Below, piece by piece: positions 34,257 through 42,320 of a DNA stretch of 43,905 nucleotides. The translations under genes and the position numbers were made by a program. How positions within the stretch are numbered: position 1 is the stretch's first letter; every line of letters begins with the position of its first letter. Below the pieces are notes generated by a model. It was given only the letters and a program-made list of their open reading frames with translations. It had not been told where the DNA came from and ran no database searches. The DNA is from Acidithiobacillus sp. Lineage in GTDB: Bacteria > Pseudomonadota > Gammaproteobacteria > Acidithiobacillales > Acidithiobacillaceae. Where the stretch lies: NCBI GenBank assembly GCA_028697715.1, contig JAQVDS010000021.1, positions 1 to 43,905 on the forward strand, given 5' to 3'.

Positions 34257-35603
34257 ATGTACGCTTGTCAGCCAGATCGAAATGCCAAGACCGGAGTCGT
34301 GACGCTCGATGGAGAACCGATGGTTTTCCATTGCAACCACTACAACCGCTTCCTGCAGCTCGTGGTGGAGGACTGTCATTACATTGCCCATGAGCCGATC
34401 CTGCAAGACTCAGCCACGGAGGTCATTTTTCGCCAGCTTCGGGGGATTTTTGCCAGGCATCCAGAATGGGGAAGAGAGGAACGAGCCGCCTGCGCAGAAA
34501 CGCTCTACCGCTACTGTGGATTCGGTGATCTGGCCATCACCCCCGCCGTTCTGAGCAAAGAGGAATGGGTGGATGTCCGCGAGGAGCATTCTCACTACGG
34601 AAGCGCCCTACGGCTGAATTACGGAATTCGCCGTCATCCTGGCGAGTATTTTGACCTGGGTTTTGCCGTGGGCAGCCTTTCCGCCATTCAGGAGCGTCCC
34701 CTGCAGGGTGCCATGCAGACGAGTCCTGAACCCATTTCCAAAGGCGGTGATGCTACGGTTTTCCGGATCACTCCCCGTCTGGAGGGAGACTACCCATCAC
34801 AGACTCCCGCCATCGCGCAGCCGATACTCCCAGAAGGGGCAGAGCAAATCCCGCCGCGTACGCAGAGTCTCCATGTAGACGAAGATGCCATCATCGCTGC
34901 TGTGGGAACGCTGCCCCTAATTGGTGACGAAAACGGATTGATCCCGGCTTTTGGTGTCTACCTGACTCGGCACTATGCCGACTACTACAATCTAGTTTCC
35001 TTCCGCTTCGAGGAGGCATTGGCGCAGGCCTTGTCCACCCATAAATACCTGGGGGAGATGCTCTGGTATGAATATCCCAGCCTATTCTACTACAAAGACA
35101 AGTTTAGCCACCTGCAAGGCAAGGCCTTAGCGCAAACCCTGCTGATCGAAGCAGGGCATATCTGCGGCTTCAACACCATGGGGGGAATCATGCGCTCCGA
35201 TCCCTGGTATCAGCTCATTGTCCCCCAGCTTCGTTGCAAAGAAGACTGGCTGGCAGGGATCATTGCCTGCATCAATGCCTTGGGTTGGGGAATCTGGCGG
35301 ATTGCCGAGATCATTCCCAACGAACGCTTGGTATTGCGCGCGTGGTATCCCTATGAATCGCTGGGCTACCTGCGTATCAACGGCAGCTACTCCGACCACC
35401 CCATCGATTATTTGATGACCGGCATCGGCGCCTCACTCATGAACCTACTCTACACCGCGGATATCACCACTAAGCCGGATCTTACCCTGGACTTCTATTA
35501 TCGGGTGAATCGTAGCAAGGATGGCTTCTGGGGCCGACAGACTTGTTGTGTTGCCCAAGGCGACGCATATACCGAGGTAGTGGTGGAACGAAATTGTCTG
35601 TGA
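34257..35603 (+). CDS. Large protein with probable tandem V4R-like domains
   Basis: 448 residues from the ATG at 34257, with AGGGG about 11 bp upstream; the open frame also allows a TTG at 34185. I do not recognise a named family with certainty. Both halves look related: each starts with a similar helix (HCNHYNRFLQLVVED near residue 24; RHYADYYNLVSFRFEEAL near 240) and ends with a compact alpha/beta cap (YFDLGFAVGSLSAI near 140; IDYLMTGIGASLMNLLY near 390). This matches the outline of V4R/XylR-N small-molecule-binding domains, including the late Cys/Gly-rich strands (GRQTCCVAQGDAYTEVVVER). It would be a cytosolic ligand-binding sensor linked to the ODP and Roadblock proteins 107 bp upstream. 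Ligand unknown. Confidence 0.5.
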   Translation: MYACQPDRNAKTGVVTLDGEPMVFHCNHYNRFLQLVVEDCHYIAHEPILQDSATEVIFRQLRGIFARHPEWGREERAACAETLYRYCGFGDLAITPAVLSKEEWVDVREEHSHYGSALRLNYGIRRHPGEYFDLGFAVGSLSAIQERPLQGAMQTSPEPISKGGDATVFRITPRLEGDYPSQTPAIAQPILPEGAEQIPPRTQSLHVDEDAIIAAVGTLPLIGDENGLIPAFGVYLTRHYADYYNLVSFRFEEALAQALSTHKYLGEMLWYEYPSLFYYKDKFSHLQGKALAQTLLIEAGHICGFNTMGGIMRSDPWYQLIVPQLRCKEDWLAGIIACINALGWGIWRIAEIIPNERLVLRAWYPYESLGYLRINGSYSDHPIDYLMTGIGASLMNLLYTADITTKPDLTLDFYYRVNRSKDGFWGRQTCCVAQGDAYTEVVVERNCL

Positions 35604-35646
35604 TTTGGGGTTGTAGCGTTCTGGAACGGATTGCTGGAGAAATTTC

Positions 35647-36096
35647 ATGACAGGGCAGGTCAAGCAATGTGCGATGGATACCAAGGATGTGGTCGATCTT
35701 CTCTACAGCATTGCCAGTCAGGTGGGGGTGCTGATTGGTGATAAAGGAGCGGTAAGCGTGTTCCGTTTTGCAGGCAAGCAAATGGGCAAAAAAATCGGGG
35801 AAGGCCATTCCGGTAAAAGCGTTGAGGAGGCGCGGACCCTGGTCTCCGACTTCTTCCGCAACAAGGAATTCATGGAAGGAGTCTGTCTGCAAGACGGCCA
35901 AGCAGAGCTTGTAGGCTGTAAGATTGGGCTCACCCTGCGCGAGCAGGGAATCCCTGCGGGCAATCACGCCCTTTGCCATTTTGGCTTTGGCCTCATTGAT
36001 GGGGTCGTGGAATCCGTCACAGGTCAGAAAATCGTTACCCTGCATGTGCATTCGGAGTATCACGAAAACGGCGTGACCTGCTCCGAAACCTGGTAA
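35647..36096 (+). CDS. Single-domain V4R-like protein
   Basis: 149 residues; GGAGAAATTTC precedes the ATG. N-terminal helix bundle (GAVSVFRFAGKQMGKKIGE) then a mixed domain ending CHFGFGLIDGVVESVTGQKIV and HSEYHENGVTCSE. The Cys-containing terminal pattern (C...H.GF..G, then Cys near the end) is that of V4R-type hydrocarbon/tetrapyrrole-binding domains. It resembles a half of the preceding protein. Two conserved Cys and several His may hold metal. Together with its upstream neighbours it completes the ODP-Roadblock-V4R cluster. Confidence 0.55.
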   Translation: MTGQVKQCAMDTKDVVDLLYSIASQVGVLIGDKGAVSVFRFAGKQMGKKIGEGHSGKSVEEARTLVSDFFRNKEFMEGVCLQDGQAELVGCKIGLTLREQGIPAGNHALCHFGFGLIDGVVESVTGQKIVTLHVHSEYHENGVTCSETW

Positions 36097-36490
36097 ACGA
36101 GAGGAGTTTTATAATTTGTCAAGATGGAAATGCGAAAAAAATACCCATGATTCGGCAAGTTCTCTATACTGAGGATGCGACCCAGTCATGACCATGAATG
36201 ATTTTTTGCGCTACGTGGATGAGTGCGATTGCTCCTCGCTGCCCCGGATGGCGCTGGAACTCTTCTGCTAACGGGGCTCGAGGTCCTGGCGCGGATCCGC
36301 AGCACCCATGCGGCCAATGTCCTGGCCTGTCCTCATGGTAATAGCGTTTAATGATGGCACCTGGGAGTGGTTCCTGCCCGAAGACCGTATGGAGCATTGG
36401 ATCCGCAGGGTTATCTCTTTGCTAAGCTATGCCCCGCGATGAATTGGGGGGCTGGCTGAGGGCCCAATCAACGGACAACGGAGTAGAATC
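36097..36490. other. Intergenic gap, no recognised gene
   Basis: About 390 bp between the V4R-like gene and the methyltransferase gene. Only very short open frames occur, for example a 27-codon plus-strand frame at 36188 and a 77-codon minus-strand frame ending at 36164, none with recognisable motifs. Part of the sequence may be decayed coding DNA. No clear terminator was found after 36096. Confidence 0.4.
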
Positions 36491-37144
36491 ATGAACGCGC
36501 AATCCTGGCTGCAGCGCTGGCAGGAAAACCGGATTGGTTTTCATCGTGCGGAATTCCATCCACAACTCGTGCGCTATTGGAGCCAGCTCGGCGCAAGTAC
36601 CGATGGCTGGGTTTTCGTGCCCCTCTGTGGCAAGAGCCTGGACCTGCTGTGGCTGGCCAAGCAGGGGTACAAGGTGCGGGGAGTCGAGCTCAGCCCCATT
36701 GCTGTCGAGGCATTTTTTGCGGAGCACGGTCTGATATCCGAAGTTGAAAGCCGAGGCGCTTTTCAGCGCTACCATTGCGAAGGCATCGAAATTCTCTGCG
36801 GAGATTTTTTTGCCCTCTCGCCAGCGGATCTGGCTGACACGGTGGCTGTTTACGATCGGGCAGCGCTTATTGCCCTGCCGCCGGAGACCCGTAGCGACTA
36901 CGTCCGCAAGCTGCACGAACTGCTGCCAAACCGCCCGCCTATCCTGCTGATTACGCTTGATTATCCGCAAGAAACCCGAGATGGTCCGCCATTTGCCGTG
37001 GGGGGAGCGGAAGTTCATGCGTTATATGAACCGGGATGGACGGTCCAAAAATTGGAAAGGCGAGACCTTCGTAGCCAGGAGGGTAAGGCGGAGTTTGCAC
37101 GCTTCGACGAACTTATTTTCCGGCTACGTCGGAGTAAGGACTAG
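36491..37144 (+). CDS. tpm: Thiopurine S-methyltransferase family protein (Tpm type)
   Basis: 217 residues, SAM-dependent methyltransferase. The N-terminal signature WLQRWQENRIGFHRAEFHP matches the bacterial TPMT family, followed by the SAM-binding segments VFVPLCGKSLDLLWLAKQG and VRGVELSPIAVEAFF, and the acidic part VAVYDRAALIALPPETR. Family members methylate thiols, tellurite or selenite. GGAG lies 8 bp before the ATG. It is the last chromosomal gene before the tRNA-Asn fragment; its transcription may end at the bidirectional hairpin at 37174-37210. Confidence 0.9.
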   Translation: MNAQSWLQRWQENRIGFHRAEFHPQLVRYWSQLGASTDGWVFVPLCGKSLDLLWLAKQGYKVRGVELSPIAVEAFFAEHGLISEVESRGAFQRYHCEGIEILCGDFFALSPADLADTVAVYDRAALIALPPETRSDYVRKLHELLPNRPPILLITLDYPQETRDGPPFAVGGAEVHALYEPGWTVQKLERRDLRSQEGKAEFARFDELIFRLRRSKD

Positions 37145-37173
37145 AAATATAATTTCCCGATGATGGAGCAGGG

Positions 37174-37210
37174 TAAACAAAAAGGCGCCTGGAAACATTT
37201 CCAAGCGCCT
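37174..37210 (-). terminator. Intrinsic terminator of the truncated tRNA-Asn gene
   Basis: AGGCGCTTGGAAA and TTTCCAGGCGCCT form a 12-bp stem with one mismatch on the minus strand, followed by TTTTTGTTT. It lies directly after the 3' end of the tRNA-Asn fragment, as expected for its native terminator. On the plus strand it also ends with a weaker T-rich stretch and may serve the methyltransferase gene. Confidence 0.75.
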
Positions 37211-37217
37211 CGGTCTT

Positions 37218-37264
37218 TGGCTCCCCGGGACAGGCTCGAACTGCCGACCTAGTGATTAACAGCG
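37218..37264 (-). repeat. Truncated tRNA-Asn 3' fragment (att site)
   Basis: On the minus strand the sequence from the anticodon loop (CTGTTAA, anticodon GTT) through the T arm GGCAGTTCGAGCC and acceptor 3' side CCCGGGGAGCCA is an exact tRNA-Asn 3' half with encoded CCA. The 5' half is missing: the bases before the loop (AATCG) cannot pair with the anticodon stem strand TCACT. This is the signature of a site-specific integration with crossover in or near the anticodon arm. The intact tRNA-Asn should lie at the far end of the element, outside the window. Confidence 0.82.
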
Positions 37265-37278
37265 ATTTTTCAGCCCAA

Positions 37279-37364
37279 TCATGGGTTCTCATGGGTATTC
37301 ATCACCTGTCATAATGCAATGAAAAACAACGACCTTTGTTTCATGCTTTCTCATGGGCTATCAT
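37279..37364. repeat. TCATGGG-type direct repeats between att site and integrase
   Basis: TTCTCATGGGTATTCAT at 37286-37302 and TTCTCATGGGCTATCAT at 37348-37364 are near-identical, and further TCATGGGTT (37279-37287) and TTCATGC copies lie near them. Clustered short direct repeats beside an integrase attachment core are typical of integrase arm-binding sites. Confidence 0.5.
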
Positions 37365-37412
37365 GCAAGCGCGCCGCAAAAGTAAACGTCGCGGTAAACA
37401 GGAAAAACGCCC

Positions 37413-38660
37413 ATGCACCAACTGACTACCCGCACAATTGAGTCTGCCAAGCCCAATCCAGACGGCAAGGATCGCTATCTGCGTGATGGCGACGGCCTTG
37501 AGATCCGTATTCTGCCCTCGGGCAGGAAGGTCTGGCAATTCCGCTACACTTTCCAGGAGAAGCGAAAGGTCCTGAGCTTTGGAGATTATCATGGCTGCTC
37601 CTTAAAAGAGGCTAGAGTCTTGGCGCAACAGGCACGATCCGAGTTGCTTCAGGGAATTGATCCAGGCATCAAACGTAAGGCGGCCAAAGGTAAGCCCACA
37701 GACAAAGGCAATGCCACAGAAGAACAAAGGGAAAAAACCCTTGCTGATCTCATGGGTGCGTATGCTGAATGGAAGCAACAGGAGGGAAAGGTCGCCTATG
37801 CCCAGGATGTGAGGAATACAACCAAGCGTTACATCCTGGAGGGCTCACCCACCCTCGCCCAGATGGCTGCATCTGCACTCCGTTCGGAAGACATCGCTGC
37901 ATTGATACGACCCATTCATGAGCGGGGCAAGATCAGGATGGCCGCAAAACTGCGCTCCATGCTCGCTGCGGCTTTCCAGGCTGCATTTCAGGCTCCTTTT
38001 CATCCCGGACTACCGAAGTCTCTATTGGGGTTCAACGTCCAAGCCAATCCGGTGCTGGCGCTACCTGCCGGTCACGGGGAAGCCAGGAATCGCGTTTTGA
38101 ACCAAGAGGAGATAGGAAAGTATCTGTCTGCGTTGCTGCAAGGAACAGGATATGTCAACCATTGTCTCACGTTAGCACTGTTTGCGGGAGGGCAGAGGCC
38201 ACTACAGGTAGCCAGACTCAGCAATGCGGATTACCTCAAGGATGAGGGAATCCTTATTTTGCGCGATCCCAAAGGCAAGCGCAGAACCCCAAGGCTTCAT
38301 CACCTTCCCATTGGACCAAAGGCACAGAAATTGATTGAATCGTGGGTGAGCAGCGGGCAGCTATCGAGTCCACTTTGGTTCAGCATGGACGGAGAAACTC
38401 CCATGTCGCCTTCCAGCCTGATTCATCACGCTGCGAAGATCCAGAAACGGTTCGATATGGCTCCATTCCAGGTGCGGGATGTGCGTCGGACCGTCGAAAC
38501 AGAAATGGCCCGCATGGGGTTTTCAAAAGATTTGCGGGCACATCTGTTGTCCCATGGCCTCGGCGGTATTCAAGACCGTCACTATGACCGATATGACCGG
38601 ATCGACGAGAAGCGCGAGGCCCTGATTAGGTGGGAACAATACCTCCTGACCTTATGTTAG
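37413..38660 (+). CDS. Tyrosine recombinase, element integrase
   Basis: 415 residues. The N-terminus is an Arm-DNA-binding domain of the DUF4102 type (DGDGLEIRILPSGRKVWQFR, then LSFGDYHGCSLKEARVLAQQ), followed by a core-binding helical domain and the catalytic domain. The catalytic Arg lies in FAGGQRPLQVARL, Lys in DPKGKRR, the second Arg box is VRDVRRTVET, and His and the nucleophilic Tyr are in SHGLGGIQDRHYDRYDR. It would catalyse insertion and excision at tRNA-Asn. Transcribed away from the att fragment; the last 4 bp overlap the convergent parB gene, an unusually tight join. Confidence 0.92.
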   Translation: MHQLTTRTIESAKPNPDGKDRYLRDGDGLEIRILPSGRKVWQFRYTFQEKRKVLSFGDYHGCSLKEARVLAQQARSELLQGIDPGIKRKAAKGKPTDKGNATEEQREKTLADLMGAYAEWKQQEGKVAYAQDVRNTTKRYILEGSPTLAQMAASALRSEDIAALIRPIHERGKIRMAAKLRSMLAAAFQAAFQAPFHPGLPKSLLGFNVQANPVLALPAGHGEARNRVLNQEEIGKYLSALLQGTGYVNHCLTLALFAGGQRPLQVARLSNADYLKDEGILILRDPKGKRRTPRLHHLPIGPKAQKLIESWVSSGQLSSPLWFSMDGETPMSPSSLIHHAAKIQKRFDMAPFQVRDVRRTVETEMARMGFSKDLRAHLLSHGLGGIQDRHYDRYDRIDEKREALIRWEQYLLTLC

Positions 38661-39964
38661 GCATTACAGATTGCAAGAGCGTTGCGTAAGGCATCGAGCA
38701 AGGATGTTGTGTCCAGTTCTTGGGGCAGCGGCAATCCTCCCTTCTCAAAGATTTGCACAATCAGATCACCGGGCAGTTGTACCGTGAAGGCGGAAATATG
38801 CCCTTGGCTCTCTGGCTCGATATCCATATTTGGAATGGGTGCCGTGTCGGTAGAGTCGTCCTCTGGAGTCGCTGCCGCAACCTGCTCTGACACCACCACA
38901 GGCCGATCTTCGTTCCAGCTTGCCGGGACAGACTCACCGTCTTCCTCATCTCCAGCCTCTTCTGCCTGGCCCTGCTCCGGCTCTTCCTCGACAGGTGATA
39001 CCTGTGCAATGACAGTATTGTCCGCAAGGGTACTGCTGGCAGCCAAGGCATCAGAAATACCCATGCCGCCCTGTACCCGAGATAATGGGGCGGCTTTCTC
39101 AGGATCGCCTTGCCAGGACTTGAGCAGTCGGAGGTCAGAGAGGGAAAAACTACGCCCCTGGAGATTAAGAGAAGTCTCCAGCTCGTAGCGGTCGGCTTCC
39201 TCGTCTATCAGGGAGCGTGAATAGGTCTCCCCTCCAGCAATACGCGCCCGTACCGTATCCAGAATGGCTTGCCGACCATCCGCAAGCCAAGTTTTCATGC
39301 TCATCAGGTCCCTCGGACCGATCGCCTCCAGCGGCACCCCGATTCTCCTGGAAATCTCCAGCGCTTCGGGACTGGCAACGGTCAAAATCTGCTGGACCCA
39401 GCCGAGAGATCGTCCTAACCGACGAGCCAATTCCCGCATGGATACGCCCGTCGCGTCCAGGAGCTTTTGCAGGGCTTGTGCTGTATCGAGTGGTGTCATG
39501 TCGGCCCGTGCCAGGTTTTCCACCATCTGCATTTCCAGTTGGTCGGTCGCTGATTCTGGCGCCACTAAAACTGCCGATATCCTGGCAAGATCATAGCCCT
39601 TCCGTTGACAGGGTTGCCCCGACTGTAAAGCAATTTGCGCAGCTCGCCAGCGCCGCTCGCCGGTAACAATCCGGTACCGGCCCTGGCCTAGCGGACGTAC
39701 CGTGATGGGTTGAATGACGCCATGCGCCAGGATACTGCCTGCCAAATCTTCCAGACCATGCGGGTCGTCTTCGTCCCGCATCCCGGAGATCCGCCGTGGC
39801 TGATCCGGGTCCGGCTCGATGGCGTCCAGTGGAAGATGCAGCAGGCCGTTAGTTGTGCCTATCGCTGCGGTACGTGCCTGTCGTCTCGCTTCGGCATCCG
39901 CTTCCGTCTTTTCCAAGTCGGCGGCAAGCGTTGCCAACAGGTCTACTCCTTTAATTTTGGCCAT
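38657..39964 (-). CDS. ParB-family partition protein, long acidic linker
   Basis: 435 residues. The ParB N-terminal domain has LPLDAIEPDPDQPRR, the CTP-binding motif VTGERRWRAAQ and the region MQMVENLARADMTPLDTAQA; a helix-turn-helix (MRELARRLGRSLGWVQQILT) follows. Then comes a very acidic, Glu/Asp-rich linker (residues about 320-385) and a C-terminal dimerisation-like segment. ParB proteins bind parS and slide on DNA as CTP-dependent clamps. Last gene of the minus-strand operon, following ParA after 3 bp with GGAGG in the ParA stop region. The 3' end overlaps the integrase gene. Confidence 0.9.
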   Translation of the reverse strand: MAKIKGVDLLATLAADLEKTEADAEARRQARTAAIGTTNGLLHLPLDAIEPDPDQPRRISGMRDEDDPHGLEDLAGSILAHGVIQPITVRPLGQGRYRIVTGERRWRAAQIALQSGQPCQRKGYDLARISAVLVAPESATDQLEMQMVENLARADMTPLDTAQALQKLLDATGVSMRELARRLGRSLGWVQQILTVASPEALEISRRIGVPLEAIGPRDLMSMKTWLADGRQAILDTVRARIAGGETYSRSLIDEEADRYELETSLNLQGRSFSLSDLRLLKSWQGDPEKAAPLSRVQGGMGISDALAASSTLADNTVIAQVSPVEEEPEQGQAEEAGDEEDGESVPASWNEDRPVVVSEQVAAATPEDDSTDTAPIPNMDIEPESQGHISAFTVQLPGDLIVQIFEKGGLPLPQELDTTSLLDALRNALAICNA

Positions 39965-39967
39965 ATC

Positions 39968-40825
39968 TCATACCTCCTCATTCAAATCGACCAATAAACC
40001 ACCAACTTGTGTCCGTTGATGTTCCGGTTGTTGCTCTGGAGGTTGTCCCTCTTCTACTTTCAAACCCTCAACGCACTTTTTGCATACTTGCGCAAGGATG
40101 GCCGACAGGGGGTCCTTGCGATCCACATCCCAGATGGCCTTGCCTTCCCGCATGGCGTTTTGCACCAAAACCCGAGAGGTCAATTCTTCCATCATCATAT
40201 ATTTCCCAATTACCGAGCCCCGCAGGGCCTGAATCACCTGGGTTTGATTCGCGGAGTTCAGTATTCGCTTGTTGATGACGAGCTTGAGTTGTAAATCGGT
40301 TCCCGCCGCAACCCGTTGGTACAATTTGTATAGCGTTGTGATCCCCTGGAAAGCGGCAATGTCAGGCTCAATGGGGGCCAGCAGCAAGCCGCCCAAGCCC
40401 AACGGCGCGATCTGTCGTGGCCCTGGAGCAGGCGGCGTATCGAAAACGATCAGGTCGTACTCTGTCGTCAACAAGCGGGACAATGCCACTTTTGCCGGAG
40501 ACGACGATTTCCCGCTCTCGCGTGATCGGGTTTCCTCTTCATCAATTCCTGTCGCATCCGGTGCCGCAGGTCCCGGCAACAGGTCAAAATCAAAGCGGGT
40601 AGAAATACCAGCGGGGATCTCTGCCTCACCGTCCCATAACTCTATTACCGTATGTTCAAAACTGGATTTTCCGGTAGCGGCAAAGCTGGAGTTTTGCTGG
40701 CCGTCCAGATCGACCAGGAGCGTTTTCATCCCCATGGCCTTCGCAGCAAATTGCGCGATGTGAACGGATAAAGCCGTTTTTCCGACTCCACCTTTCTGGT
40801 TTGTCACCGTGATACACTTCGTCAT
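39968..40825 (-). CDS. ParA-family partition ATPase
   Basis: 285 residues. Deviant Walker A motif (NQKGGVGKTALSVHIAQ) with signature Lys, Walker A' DLDGQQNSS, Walker B region LIVFDTPPAPGPRQIAPL. It moves ParB-parS complexes on the nucleoid. An insertion near residues 95-110 is Ser/Glu-rich. ATGA overlap with the RHH-like gene upstream. ParAB on an integrative element usually stabilises an excised circular form. Confidence 0.91.
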   Translation of the reverse strand: MTKCITVTNQKGGVGKTALSVHIAQFAAKAMGMKTLLVDLDGQQNSSFAATGKSSFEHTVIELWDGEAEIPAGISTRFDFDLLPGPAAPDATGIDEEETRSRESGKSSSPAKVALSRLLTTEYDLIVFDTPPAPGPRQIAPLGLGGLLLAPIEPDIAAFQGITTLYKLYQRVAAGTDLQLKLVINKRILNSANQTQVIQALRGSVIGKYMMMEELTSRVLVQNAMREGKAIWDVDRKDPLSAILAQVCKKCVEGLKVEEGQPPEQQPEHQRTQVGGLLVDLNEEV

Positions 40826-41232
40826 GATTTGCTCTCCTGTTGCAACTTTGATCGCCGTTCCCGCTCATAGGCAGGCGGGTACTGGTACCAGACCCACCAG
40901 TAAAGCATCGTGTAATACAGGTCCGACAGACTGATGTTTTCCTGATCTGCCAAGGCCTCCAGACGGACGGTGGTTTCCTGCCGTACACGCACAGATACCC
41001 GGGTCCATCCATCCACTGATTTGATGCCTGTCGCCAGAGCACGGTCAGCCAAAGTTATGGCCGGACGCCAACGGAGGCCACGCATCCAAGGCCGTTCTGT
41101 CAAAAACAGTTCCGCACAGTCCTGGTACGTGGACTGAATGGTTTTCCCCAACGCAAATGCCAGCGCCTTGGTATACAGGTGCATTTTCACCGGCAGGTGT
41201 AGGGATATTTCATTTTTTCCCGACGGATTCAT
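40822..41232 (-). CDS. Small putative DNA-binding protein (RHH-like)
   Basis: 136 residues from the ATG at 41232; the longer frame to 41367 lies inside the TraF gene. The middle holds RVSVRVRQETTVRLEALADQ and SLSDLYYTMLYWWVW, like a ribbon-helix-helix domain (beta strand followed by two helices). The N-terminal part and the Trp-rich end are unique. It overlaps both the TraF-like gene (23 bp) and ParA. Possibly a partition-related or transfer-related DNA-binding accessory or transcription regulator; no family name can be given. Confidence 0.6.
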   Translation of the reverse strand: MNPSGKNEISLHLPVKMHLYTKALAFALGKTIQSTYQDCAELFLTERPWMRGLRWRPAITLADRALATGIKSVDGWTRVSVRVRQETTVRLEALADQENISLSDLYYTMLYWWVWYQYPPAYERERRSKLQQESKS

Positions 41233-41803
41233 GTGTAAGCCAGTATTGTGACCCCGGGATTGTCCAGTAGGGTCTTGCCGCCTGGAGGATGTGAGACTCT
41301 GAAACAGGACCGTAGTAGGCCGAGTCAAAAGCATAGTTGCCGGGGGCATAGAGCCAGACCTGACCATCTTTCAGGTGGTAGGTGCCAAACGGGTAATGCA
41401 GGATGGCGTGCCGCTGGCCCGGCGTGCGGCGGTCCACGTGGGAGTTCGGCAGATAGTGCCCATTCACCCAGACACCTTGCCAGGTGAGTTTCACCGTTTG
41501 GCCGGGAAGGGCGGCAATTTGCTTGATCCAGGGCTGGCCCTTGGGGAACCAATGATAACGGATGCCCTCTGCAACGGCGGGATGGGTTGCGGGGTTAGGT
41601 AGCTCTACCTCTACCAGTTCGCCATCATGCAAGGGATAGGGATTGCCAGTGAGACGGTAGAGGCCCAAGGGTTCACAGGTGGAATCATTGACTACCAAGT
41701 GCGCGTGCCGCATCCAGATGCCTACCCCAGCATTGAGGCAAAGCGCTCCCAGAATGGCTCCACCGAATCCCCAAAGCAGCCGCTTTCGCCAAACGCGGTT
41801 CAT
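41210..41803 (-). CDS. TraF-like conjugal peptidase (S26 family), Ser-to-Cys variant
   Basis: 197 residues; the ATG at 41803 overlaps the previous stop as ATGA. One N-terminal membrane helix (LLWGFGGAILGALCLNAGVG) anchors a signal-peptidase-like domain. The catalytic Lys is in WIKQIAALPGQTVKL, and GVWVNGHYLP and YAFDSAYYGPV are typical. In the nucleophile motif, usually SxPxGLY, this protein has TCEPLGLYRL, so a Cys (TGT) stands where Ser is expected. By family TraF cleaves and cyclises the conjugative pilin. Either Cys serves as nucleophile or the protein is inactive. Confidence 0.78.
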   Translation of the reverse strand: MNRVWRKRLLWGFGGAILGALCLNAGVGIWMRHAHLVVNDSTCEPLGLYRLTGNPYPLHDGELVEVELPNPATHPAVAEGIRYHWFPKGQPWIKQIAALPGQTVKLTWQGVWVNGHYLPNSHVDRRTPGQRHAILHYPFGTYHLKDGQVWLYAPGNYAFDSAYYGPVSESHILQAARPYWTIPGSQYWLTHESVGKK

Positions 41804-42090
41804 AGGTTCTTCCAATGGGTATCGAAAGGCCGCATTGCCCTGGCAGAAATACAAGAGTCGGCGGCATAGTTGGGGCGATACCGTGCCAGCATCCGCTCTG
41901 CACGTTCGCCAAGATAATATTTGCCTTTTGCCACGATCACTGCCCGCTCGACGGCGGCGGCGGGGACGCTGAATTTGTGAGAAGCCCGCTGCAAAACCTT
42001 TCGCTTTGGCATGTCGGTATTATCCAATACCCAGCAGGCCCAGCGGCACGCCTCTTTCAACAAAGCGGGATCAACCAGGTTCTTCCTCAT
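41800..42090 (-). CDS. Small hypothetical protein of the element operon
   Basis: 96 residues; I do not recognise it. The sequence is basic and helical (LLKEACRWACWVLDNTDMPK, then a segment KVLQRASHKFSVPAAAVERA resembling an HTH-like helix pair and GERAERMLARYRPNYAADSC). Both ends overlap neighbours by ATGA, so it is part of the tra operon. No signal peptide or membrane helix. Function unknown. Confidence 0.65.
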   Translation of the reverse strand: MRKNLVDPALLKEACRWACWVLDNTDMPKRKVLQRASHKFSVPAAAVERAVIVAKGKYYLGERAERMLARYRPNYAADSCISARAMRPFDTHWKNL

Positions 42091-42320
42091 AAAAATCCCC
42101 CACCCTTGCGCACCTTATCCCGGACTTGTTGTGCCCGACGTGCATGGCGTTCCAGAAGCCAGGTAGCGGGCAAAACAAAAAACTTGAAGGGCAGAAAAAA
42201 CAGCGTTTCCACGTGAGTCACCAGCCAGAGTGCCCGCTCCGCCGCTCGCCTTGGAGCGGGGCGCTCGAAAAAGGCCAAGAGCTTTTCGTCTGCCAATTTC
42301 ACCATCTGTCGCACAGTCAT
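42087..42320 (-). CDS. Small hypothetical protein of the element operon
   Basis: 77 residues from the ATG at 42320, which overlaps the TraB-like stop as ATGA; the longer frame to 42416 lies inside the TraB gene. After a short basic helix there is a moderately hydrophobic segment (THVETLFFLPFKFFVLPATW) and a basic tail (ERHARRAQQVRDKVRK). Probably a small membrane-associated protein. Not recognised. Confidence 0.6.
   Translation of the reverse strand: MTVRQMVKLADEKLLAFFERPAPRRAAERALWLVTHVETLFFLPFKFFVLPATWLLERHARRAQQVRDKVRKGGGFL

Noticed and set aside
37218..37264. Complete functional tRNA-Asn gene
   Set aside because: The 5' half is missing and the bases before the anticodon loop cannot form the anticodon stem.
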